A DNA stretch of 43,250 nucleotides, from contig CAZWWS010000016.1 of NCBI GenBank assembly GCA_964637445.1, forward strand, positions 1-43,250. Reading direction: 5' to 3'. Under the pieces are notes generated by a model. It did no database searches. It was not told the origin of the DNA and saw only the letters and a program-made list of their open reading frames with translations. The position numbers were made by a program, and so were the translations under genes. This stretch comes from M3 sp964637445. Lineage in GTDB: Bacteria > Bacteroidota > Bacteroidia > Bacteroidales > Muribaculaceae. Of this stretch, positions 16,610 through 24,198 are shown piece after piece (position 1 is the first letter of the stretch; every line of letters begins with the position of its first letter).

Positions 16610-17578
16610 ATGAAAATTTCTCAAAAAAAATTATTCGCCATCATTCGCTCATCAGAAGGTCATGATATACTTTTGTTCATCATTTTTCTGTTTATTTCTT
16701 TTATTTTTTGGGCACTTCTTACCTTAAACAATGAAGAGCAAAAAGAGATTGAAATTCCCGTTAGATTAATCGATGTTCCACAAAATGTTACACTGATTTC
16801 ATCTATGCCCACAAATATCAGTGTTAGTGTGAGAGATAAAGGCGCATCATTAATAAAATACTATTGGGGAGAACCGAAAGCTCTCAATCTAAGTTTTACA
16901 GACTTCAACAAAGTTAAAAACAAAATTATCATAAACGAAAATGACCTTAATAATCGAATCAGAACATATTTTGGCGGGAATGCAAATATATTATCAGTAA
17001 AGCCCGACTCTATAAATGTGTCGTATACGTCTCTCCCCGGCGTTAAAGCTAAAATTAAATTAAACTACGATATTCGTCCGAACTTTCAATATATTATTAG
17101 TGGTCCAATTACTGCGACTACCGACTCGGTATCGCTATATTCCGTCAATGATACGATACTAAATATACATAATGTTGAAACACTTCCGATCTTCCAAAAA
17201 GAACTTAAAGATACAACCCGAATCGAAGTAAAAATTGCCCCTATAGAAGGTGTAAAAATAGTTCCGGATCATATAACAATTACAATCCCTATCGAACCAT
17301 TAATCGCAAAAAAACAACAGATAGCCATTATCGCAGAAAACATTCCAAACGGAGTCGGATTGATAACATTTCCATCTAAGATAGATGTATCATATCTACT
17401 CCCAATGAGCCAATATAACACTTCACACACCCCAATTAAAGTTTATGTAAATTATGACGATATAAAAGATATGTCCTCAAAACTCCCGCTATACCTATAT
17501 TACGATAAGAATGTATATCGTAATCTTTCATTCTTTCCCGATAGCGTGGAATATATTATTGAAAAAAAATCAATATAG
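16610..17578 (+). CDS. YbbR-like domain protein
   Basis: The 322-residue protein has an N-terminal transmembrane helix (about residues 20-40: ILLFIIFLFISFIFWALL) followed by repeated beta-rich YbbR-like modules, e.g. IEIPVRLIDVPQNVTLISSMP, ISVSVRDKG and IAIIAENIPNGVGLITFPSKI. In Firmicutes the YbbR protein CdaR regulates the c-di-AMP cyclase CdaA; in Bacteroidetes the family lies, as here, between yajC and coaE and its role is not established. The extracytoplasmic part is probably periplasmic. It starts shortly after the yajC terminator, and its stop is 1 nt before the coaE ATG, so translation is likely coupled to coaE. Confidence 0.85.
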   Translation: MKISQKKLFAIIRSSEGHDILLFIIFLFISFIFWALLTLNNEEQKEIEIPVRLIDVPQNVTLISSMPTNISVSVRDKGASLIKYYWGEPKALNLSFTDFNKVKNKIIINENDLNNRIRTYFGGNANILSVKPDSINVSYTSLPGVKAKIKLNYDIRPNFQYIISGPITATTDSVSLYSVNDTILNIHNVETLPIFQKELKDTTRIEVKIAPIEGVKIVPDHITITIPIEPLIAKKQQIAIIAENIPNGVGLITFPSKIDVSYLLPMSQYNTSHTPIKVYVNYDDIKDMSSKLPLYLYYDKNVYRNLSFFPDSVEYIIEKKSI

Positions 17579-17579
17579 T

Positions 17580-18161
17580 ATGACTACAATAGCAATTACC
17601 GGAGGCATTGGCTGTGGGAAATCAGTTGTATCAGAAATCTTACGAAACATGAACTTTGCTGTTTATGACTGCGACAGCAAAGCAAAACTATTGATGGCTC
17701 AAAGCTCCGACATCAAAAACAAAATCAAGACCTTAATATCTGAAGATGCAATTACCGGTACCGGTGATATAGATAAAAAAATATTGTCGAAAATCGTTTT
17801 CAACGATATAAACAGCTTAAACACGCTTAACTCCATTGTTCATAATGCTGTAAAGCAGAATTTCAATGAATGGAGATTATCTCTATCCCCAAAGATATGT
17901 TGGGTGGAAACTGCCATACTCTACGAAAGTGGTTTCGACAAAATAGTAGATTGTGCCTGGGAAGTTTCTGCTCCTATTGAATTACGTCGCGAACGTGTGA
18001 TAAAGCGCAATAATCTATCTTTACAAGAAGTTAATGCTCGTATCAATTCTCAAAAGCCAATCAAAGGTGAGCTTCCCACAAAATTAATTATAAATGATGG
18101 AATCACTCCATTATTACCACAAATCGAAAGTTTGATTTCTGCGTTAACCTCACCCACTTGA
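17580..18161 (+). CDS. coaE: Dephospho-CoA kinase
   Basis: The 193-residue protein starts MTTIAITGGIGCGKSVV, carrying the P-loop, followed by VYDCDSKAK, the conserved acidic CoA-site motif. The lid region has RRERVIKRNNLS, and the C terminus LIINDGI. It transfers phosphate from ATP to the 3' hydroxyl of dephospho-CoA, the final step of CoA synthesis. The ATG at 17580 sits one base past the YbbR stop; an upstream in-frame start would overlap that gene by about 70 nt and adds non-homologous residues, so it is rejected. Confidence 0.95.
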   Translation: MTTIAITGGIGCGKSVVSEILRNMNFAVYDCDSKAKLLMAQSSDIKNKIKTLISEDAITGTGDIDKKILSKIVFNDINSLNTLNSIVHNAVKQNFNEWRLSLSPKICWVETAILYESGFDKIVDCAWEVSAPIELRRERVIKRNNLSLQEVNARINSQKPIKGELPTKLIINDGITPLLPQIESLISALTSPT

Positions 18162-18187
18162 TTTTGATATTCTATTATTTTCAGTAA

Positions 18188-18195
18188 TATTTTTG
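18188..18195 (+). promoter_or_regulatory. -7 box for the glycosyltransferase gene
   Basis: TATTTTTG fits TAnnTTTG, 36 nt before the ATG at 18232. A TTG within it (18193) opens a longer frame and should not be taken as the start. Confidence 0.5.
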
Positions 18196-18231
18196 CCTAT
18201 AATCATTTTTTTAGCCATCTTTGGCATTGAA

Positions 18232-19347
18232 ATGAAAGTTTTTGAAATAAACACAGTTGCCCATCATAATAATGCCCCGGGACGGATTATGCTTAATATA
18301 TCAGATACTGTAATCCATAATGGGGGAGATGTATGTGTGTATTCTCGAAAAGGTATACATACTTACATACATGGATTCATGAGCCGCCTACTTGATACGG
18401 AGGGACTTCATTCATTCCACGCAACAAGATCTCTGATCAATAAAATCGAAAAGTTTCGTCCCGACATAATTCACCTTCATAATTTACATGGGCATTACAT
18501 TAATTATCCCCTTTTATTTTCGTATTTGAAGAGCACAAATATTCCTATAGTGTGGACTTTGCACGATTGTTGGCCATTAACGGGTCATTGTGCCTATTAC
18601 TCTTATGCCAAATGTCAAAAATGGATTACAGGTTGTCATAATTGCAAATTATCTAAGCAATATCCTAAATCATGGCTCTTTGATAATAGTCTTAAAAACT
18701 GGAAATCTAAATACGCGTCATTTAGCTCTGTCAAAAATCTAACTATAGTTAGCGTCTCAAAATGGATGGATGCACAAGTCAACAAATCATTTCTCAAAGA
18801 TTATCCTCGAATTATCATACCAAACGGAATTGATACAACAATATTTCGACCATACTGCACACGCAAAGCATCCGATAATTTTAATATTATTGGCGTTGCA
18901 TCTAATTGGTCTCGCAACAAAGGGCTAAATCATCTGATGCAATTAAAACGCATGCTAGCCCCCGATGAGCATATTACTATCGTCAGTGGCATTTCCAACA
19001 TGACAGAATTAGCGAAAATATATTCCTCGGCAGATCTTTTTCTCAACCCTTCCGAAGAAGAGTCTTTCGGAATGACAACAATCGAAGCTATGGCTTGTGG
19101 CACCCCGGTTATTGTAAATAACAGGACAGCCATGCCCGAGTTTGTCACATCTACAACCGGGTATATCGCGGATTTTTCCGATCTTCAAAGGATCCTTCAG
19201 CGCATACGGCATATTAAATCAAAGGGGAAAGACTTCTATCGTAATGCTTGCGTTTCTCATGTGGAGCAAAACTATTCGCTTCAACTCATGACTGATAGAT
19301 ACATCCAACTTTTCCATGAAATATTAAAAAAACGGGAGTCGCAATAA
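18232..19347 (+). CDS. GT4-family glycosyltransferase
   Basis: About 371 residues with a GT-B fold. The N-terminal acceptor half has KFRPDIIHLHNLHGHYINY and VWTLHDCWPLTGHC. A cysteine cluster (CAYYSYAKCQ...CHNC, near residues 114-138) is typical of GT4 enzymes annotated as colanic-acid-type or related surface-glycan transferases. The C-terminal donor half has IIIPNGIDTTIF, a GVASNWSRNKGL segment, LNPSEEESFGMTTIEAMACGTPVI with the E-x7-E donor signature, and ends with basic residues. It probably adds a sugar from a nucleotide-sugar donor to a surface glycan at the cytosolic membrane face; sugar and acceptor cannot be inferred. It stands alone, not in a capsule cluster, and converges on htpG. 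Confidence 0.88.
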   Translation: MKVFEINTVAHHNNAPGRIMLNISDTVIHNGGDVCVYSRKGIHTYIHGFMSRLLDTEGLHSFHATRSLINKIEKFRPDIIHLHNLHGHYINYPLLFSYLKSTNIPIVWTLHDCWPLTGHCAYYSYAKCQKWITGCHNCKLSKQYPKSWLFDNSLKNWKSKYASFSSVKNLTIVSVSKWMDAQVNKSFLKDYPRIIIPNGIDTTIFRPYCTRKASDNFNIIGVASNWSRNKGLNHLMQLKRMLAPDEHITIVSGISNMTELAKIYSSADLFLNPSEEESFGMTTIEAMACGTPVIVNNRTAMPEFVTSTTGYIADFSDLQRILQRIRHIKSKGKDFYRNACVSHVEQNYSLQLMTDRYIQLFHEILKKRESQ

Positions 19348-19357
19348 ACAACTCCCG
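19333..19357. terminator. Hairpin between convergent glycosyltransferase gene and htpG
   Basis: CGGGAGT (19333-19339) and ACTCCCG (19351-19357) form a 7-bp GC-rich stem whose loop contains the glycosyltransferase stop codon. A pyrimidine-rich stretch CTTCCTTTT follows on the plus strand and A-rich sequence on the other side, so it could terminate both genes. Confidence 0.65.
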
Positions 19358-19377
19358 CTTCCTTTTCGATTTGTTAA

Positions 19378-21426
19378 TTACAATAATGCAACCGAGCGCT
19401 TTATAAATACACTTAAATCTGCACCCGTCAACAATCCATTGCCAAGCAGAGCAAGATCGATGAGTTGCTTTACGATTGGCTGATTAGTGGCATACTCGGC
19501 AATCACAGACTCTTCGGCTTTGCGCGTTTCTGCAATTTTTGTTTCAAGATCTTTTATAGTCTTGTCGTCGTCATCACTTAGCTTTGAGTCTTTGTTCGCA
19601 TCTCGAATTTCAGATATTGTTTTTTCTGCATCCGAGATTGTATTAAGCATTGGTGCTACATTTCCGGCAATATCTTTATCCGCAGCTTCAATTATATTCT
19701 TTATGAGCTGATGTTCAGTATTTACTATCAAATTGTAATTGTCCGGCATTTCTGCATAAAATGCCATTCCAGGTTGCATGGCTGCCATGTCTTTCATACG
19801 TCGCATATACTCATTTTGAGTTATAACGATAGGGGAGTCCTGTGCAGATAATGCCTCGTAACTTACAAGAAACTCACTTTTTTCTATCTTCGGCAATTGC
19901 GAGCGGAAAATATTGTTCAAAATATCACGTTGCGTTGCCGACAGCTCAACAGCCTTTTTATCTTCTTTTACAATTAGATTTTCGACCACGTCACTATCTA
20001 CTCGTACAAAATGAGATTTCTCAAGTTTACTTTCAAGCATACCAATAAAGTGGCTATCAAGCTGACCATCCATTAACAGCACACTATAACCTTTCTCACA
20101 CGCAGCATTAAGATAGTTATATTGTGCCACTTTGTCAGTAGCATACAGATATATCAACTCTCCATTTTTATCGGTTTGATTACCTTCGATAAGCGTTTTA
20201 TATTCTCCCAATGTATAATACTTATCATCGGTAGTTTTGAGTAGTACAAACTTCATTGCAGAGGCACTAAACTTTTCATCAGAGAGCATACCATACTCAA
20301 TGAAAATTTTGATGTCATCCCACTTCTTTTCATACTCGGCTCGATCATTCTTGAAAATCTCTTCAAGGCGAGATGCAACCTTCTTCGTGATATAACCAGA
20401 TATTTTCTTTACGGCTGCATCACTTTGCAAATATGAACGCGACACATTTAGTGGAATATCCGGAGAATCAATAACCCCTTGAAGGAGCATCATAAATTCC
20501 GGCACCACTCCCTCTACTGAATCTGTAACAAACACCTGATTACAATAGAGCTGAATGCGATTTTTATTTATGTCAAAATTATTTTTGATTTTCGGGAAGA
20601 ATAAAACACCGGTCAACGTAAACGGATAATCCACATTGAGGTGAATCCAAAACAACGGATCTTCTTGCCCCGGATATAGTTCGTGATAGAATTTTTTATA
20701 GTCCTCATCAGTCAAGTCCGATGGTTTCTTAGTCCATATCGGAGCCGTATCATTTATTACTTTGTCTTTATCTGTATCGACATACTTGCCATCTTTCCAC
20801 TCTTGTTCCTTTCCCGAAATCACTTGAACAGGCAGAAAACGGCAATATTTCTTCAATAAGCTATCGACACGTGATTGCTCCAAGAAGTCTTTATTTTCAT
20901 CATCGATATACAAGATTATATCAGTACCACGTTCAACCTTTTCGGTTGGCTCCATTGTATATTCAGGAGATCCATCACACGACCACTTCACAGCTGATGC
21001 CCCGTCTTTGTACGACAATGAAACAATCTCAACTTTCTTGGCAACCATAAAGGCAGAATAGAAACCTAAGCCAAAATGTCCGATTATTGCATTGGCAGAA
21101 TCCTTATATTTATTTAAGAATTCCTCCGCTCCGGAAAAAGCTATTTGATTGATATACTTATCAATATCTTCTGCAGTCATACCAATACCTTGGTCACTGA
21201 CAGTCAATGTGCCATTTTCTTTATCGACTGACACTTTGACACTCAACGCACCAATCTCTCCCTTAAATTCGCCAATCGACGATAGTATTTTCAATTTTTG
21301 AGTAGCATCTATCGCATTTGACACGAGTTCACGAAGAAAAATTTCGTGATCGCTATACAAAAATTTCTTGATAACGGGGAATATGTTTTCAGTCGTAACC
21401 CCGATAGTTCCTTTTTGTTGATTCAT
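19378..21426 (-). CDS. htpG: Molecular chaperone HtpG (Hsp90)
   Basis: The 682-residue protein begins MNQQKGTIGVTTENIFPVI and shows the GHKL ATPase motifs: LRELVSNAIDATQKL, SDQGIGMT and GHFGLGFYSAFMV, then the middle domain (SRSYLQSD, with the catalytic-loop Arg) and a C-terminal dimerisation region with an acidic linker-like stretch (DANKDSKLSDDDDK). It is an ATP-driven cytosolic chaperone. Its ATG lies 25 nt after the clpC stop with no promoter or hairpin visible in the gap, so it is probably expressed from the clpC promoter as a heat-shock operon. Confidence 0.98.
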   Translation of the reverse strand: MNQQKGTIGVTTENIFPVIKKFLYSDHEIFLRELVSNAIDATQKLKILSSIGEFKGEIGALSVKVSVDKENGTLTVSDQGIGMTAEDIDKYINQIAFSGAEEFLNKYKDSANAIIGHFGLGFYSAFMVAKKVEIVSLSYKDGASAVKWSCDGSPEYTMEPTEKVERGTDIILYIDDENKDFLEQSRVDSLLKKYCRFLPVQVISGKEQEWKDGKYVDTDKDKVINDTAPIWTKKPSDLTDEDYKKFYHELYPGQEDPLFWIHLNVDYPFTLTGVLFFPKIKNNFDINKNRIQLYCNQVFVTDSVEGVVPEFMMLLQGVIDSPDIPLNVSRSYLQSDAAVKKISGYITKKVASRLEEIFKNDRAEYEKKWDDIKIFIEYGMLSDEKFSASAMKFVLLKTTDDKYYTLGEYKTLIEGNQTDKNGELIYLYATDKVAQYNYLNAACEKGYSVLLMDGQLDSHFIGMLESKLEKSHFVRVDSDVVENLIVKEDKKAVELSATQRDILNNIFRSQLPKIEKSEFLVSYEALSAQDSPIVITQNEYMRRMKDMAAMQPGMAFYAEMPDNYNLIVNTEHQLIKNIIEAADKDIAGNVAPMLNTISDAEKTISEIRDANKDSKLSDDDDKTIKDLETKIAETRKAEESVIAEYATNQPIVKQLIDLALLGNGLLTGADLSVFIKRSVALL

Positions 21427-21451
21427 AATCTGTTATATATTTCGTTGCTAA

Positions 21452-23998
21452 TTATTCTGTTTTTATTTCGGTGACAATTTTATCCGATTCGGCATTGTAA
21501 TCCACTATTATCTCATTCCCGGGCATTATTGTCGCATCAATAATCAACTCAGCCAATTCATCTTCAAGATACTTCTGAATAGCTCGCTTTAATGGACGAG
21601 CTCCATACTGAGCATCATATCCTTTGTTGGCTATATAAGTTTTTGCAGCCTCGGTTATTTTTAACTTATAACCCAACGCATCAATTCTCTTATAGAAACC
21701 TGAAAGTTCTATATCTATAATCTTAAAAATAGCATTCTTATCAAGCGCATCAAACATCACAATATCGTCTATACGATTTAAGAATTCGGGAGAAAAGACC
21801 TTATTTAGGGACTTTTGAATCACTCCATGTGAATATTCCTTATCGATAGCCTTAGTATTGAAGCCAATACCTGTTCCAAAATCTTTCAATTGACGAGATC
21901 CGATGTTTGATGTCATAATAATAATAGTATTCTTAAAATCGACACGGCGCCCCAAACTATCAGTCAATCGACCTTCATCCATCACTTGTAACAATAGATT
22001 AAATACATCCGGATGCGCCTTTTCTATTTCATCAAGCAACACTACAGAATAGGGACGTCGCCTTACTTTTTCGGTCAGTTGACCTCCTTCTTCATACCCG
22101 ACATATCCCGGAGGAGCTCCAACCAAACGTGACACCGTGAACTTTTCCATATATTCGCTCATATCAATCCGAATCAAGGCATCGCTTGAGTCAAACAAAT
22201 ATTCCGAAAGTTTTTTTGCCAAATGAGTTTTTCCGACACCGGTAGGACCCAAAAACAAGAAAGTCCCAATCGGCTTATTCGGGTCTTTCAACCCGACGCG
22301 ATTTCGCTGAATAGCTTTGACTATCTTATCAATAGCTTGATCCTGACCGATTATAGCATCTTTCAATATCGGAGCCATAGCCTTCAGACGTTTCCCCTCT
22401 GCCTGTGCTATACGCTGCACCGGTACTCCTGTCATCATTGCCACAACTTCTGCCACTTTGTCTTCATCAACAGTCTCTCGCATCGTGTTCAGTTGTTCTT
22501 CCCACTTACGTTTTGCATTATCCAAATCTGCTTTTAGTTTCTGCTCTTTATCTCTGTAAGCTGCCGCACTTTCAAAATTTTGTGCTTGCGCAGCCTGTAG
22601 CTTATTCTTGTTAGCTTCCGCTATAGCATCTTCGATGTTCTCTATTTCCTTCGGGACAGATACGTTCGTTATATGCACACGCGAACCGGCCTCATCCATT
22701 GCATCAATAGCCTTATCCGGGAAGTTACGATCACTAACATATCGCTCCGTAAGTTTCACGCACGCATCAAGAGCTTCAGATGTAAAGTTTACATTGTGAT
22801 GCTCCTCATACTTATCTTTTATATTGTCTAATATTCTACGAGTTTCTTCTGCCGTAGTTGGCTCTACCATTATCTTTTGAAACCTACGCTCAAGAGCGCC
22901 ATCTTTTTCAATATTTTTGCGATACTCATCGAGCGTTGTCGCTCCAATACATTGTATTTCACCACGGGCTAAAGCCGGTTTAAGCATATTTGCAGCATCC
23001 ATAGAACCGGACGCATTTCCCGCCCCTACAATCGTGTGCAACTCATCAATAAACAAAATTATATTCTTGTTTTTTGACAACTCATTCAATATTGCTTTAA
23101 TTCGTTCTTCAAATTGCCCTCGATATTTCGTTCCCGCGACAATCGATGCCATGTCGAGTGAGATTACACGTTTATCAAATAGCAAACGAGATACTTTCCG
23201 TTGGATAATTCTCAAAGCCAATCCTTCAACAATCGCCGATTTGCCAACTCCCGGTTCACCAATTAGGACCGGATTATTCTTTTTTCGTCGGCTCAGTATT
23301 TGAGCAAGACGCTCAATCTCGGTTTCTCGCCCAACGACAGGATCAAGTCGATTTTCCTCGGCTGCTCGCGTCATATCTCGTCCGAATTTATCAAGCACTG
23401 GGGTGTCGTTCCCTCTTTTCACCCCGGCCGATGAGGGACGCGATTGTCTGTTATCTCCGGAATTAGAACCTTCATTTTCGAAAACCATATCATCCTCATC
23501 ATCCTCATCATCGCCGGTAAATCCCGCTCCGGCAGTCGGCGCATCAGCCACATTAGCCATTAAACGATACAACGCTTCGTATGAAACGCCTGCTTCTCTG
23601 AAAAGAGTAAATGTCTCGAATGAACTCGCTTCATTATTGTGAAAAACAGCAAGGAGCAAGTGTGCTGATGTAACGTAATCACACTTAAGCATACGCGCTT
23701 CAAGCACACTCAGTTTTATGATTCGATTTGATAAATCACTCACACTAATATCATGTGATTCTTGATTTTTTTCAAATAATGCACTATCCAATTCATTCAA
23801 TAATGAATGTATTGAATAGTCTGCTTTCAGTGCCTTTTGCAGTAATTCGAACCCTTCTGACTCTATATTCCGCATAATTGACAGCACCAAATGCTCCGGT
23901 TTAATCATATTGCTATTGTGCCGAATTGCTTCAACCCGACTATTATCAAGTACTATTTTGAAATCTTCTGAAAAATTCGTTTCCATATCTTTTGTCAT
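21452..23998 (-). CDS. clpC: AAA+ unfoldase ClpC (ATP-dependent Clp protease ATP-binding subunit)
   Basis: About 848 residues. Two Clp_N repeats (residues about 5-150) are followed by an acidic linker (GDDEDDEDDMVFENE). The first AAA+ domain has GEPGVGKSA and FIDELHTIVGAG; a short middle coiled coil (FESAAAYRDKEQKLKADL) of ClpC rather than ClpB length follows; the second AAA+ domain has GPTGVGKTHLA and LLDEIEKAHPDVFN. An IGF tripeptide in FGTGIGFNTKA matches the ClpP-docking loop, supporting ClpC over the disaggregase ClpB. It unfolds proteins for ClpP, which is not in this window. The start is either MTKDMETNF (23998) or METNF (23986); a further upstream ATG at 24049 adds a non-homologous hydrophobic stretch. 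Divergent from gyrA and likely co-transcribed with htpG. Confidence 0.93.
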   Translation of the reverse strand: MTKDMETNFSEDFKIVLDNSRVEAIRHNSNMIKPEHLVLSIMRNIESEGFELLQKALKADYSIHSLLNELDSALFEKNQESHDISVSDLSNRIIKLSVLEARMLKCDYVTSAHLLLAVFHNNEASSFETFTLFREAGVSYEALYRLMANVADAPTAGAGFTGDDEDDEDDMVFENEGSNSGDNRQSRPSSAGVKRGNDTPVLDKFGRDMTRAAEENRLDPVVGRETEIERLAQILSRRKKNNPVLIGEPGVGKSAIVEGLALRIIQRKVSRLLFDKRVISLDMASIVAGTKYRGQFEERIKAILNELSKNKNIILFIDELHTIVGAGNASGSMDAANMLKPALARGEIQCIGATTLDEYRKNIEKDGALERRFQKIMVEPTTAEETRRILDNIKDKYEEHHNVNFTSEALDACVKLTERYVSDRNFPDKAIDAMDEAGSRVHITNVSVPKEIENIEDAIAEANKNKLQAAQAQNFESAAAYRDKEQKLKADLDNAKRKWEEQLNTMRETVDEDKVAEVVAMMTGVPVQRIAQAEGKRLKAMAPILKDAIIGQDQAIDKIVKAIQRNRVGLKDPNKPIGTFLFLGPTGVGKTHLAKKLSEYLFDSSDALIRIDMSEYMEKFTVSRLVGAPPGYVGYEEGGQLTEKVRRRPYSVVLLDEIEKAHPDVFNLLLQVMDEGRLTDSLGRRVDFKNTIIIMTSNIGSRQLKDFGTGIGFNTKAIDKEYSHGVIQKSLNKVFSPEFLNRIDDIVMFDALDKNAIFKIIDIELSGFYKRIDALGYKLKITEAAKTYIANKGYDAQYGARPLKRAIQKYLEDELAELIIDATIMPGNEIIVDYNAESDKIVTEIKTE

Positions 23999-24100
23999 TA
24001 AAAATACAACAACATTATTCTTTAATGCAATAATTATGCCAAAATCCACTATCTTAACAATCTTCTCGTTTCAAAAGTGCCTTTATTCGCAAAAAATTTG

Positions 24101-24108
24101 TATCTTTG
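24101..24108 (+). promoter_or_regulatory. -7 box for gyrA
   Basis: TATCTTTG is an exact strong TAnnTTTG match in the clpC-gyrA divergent gap, leaving a leader of about 80 nt before the gyrA ATG. No convincing clpC box was found on the other strand. Confidence 0.6.
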
Positions 24109-24198
24109 TATATTATTTAACTATGGGTTTATAATTGAACGACATAAATATTCTTCAATTTATTTTAATAGACTAATTAATACATCATTATAAAAATC

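Noticed and set aside
22223..22537. Plus-strand frames inside clpC (also 22917-23303)
   Set aside because: Shadows of the clpC coding strand; no independent promoter or family match.
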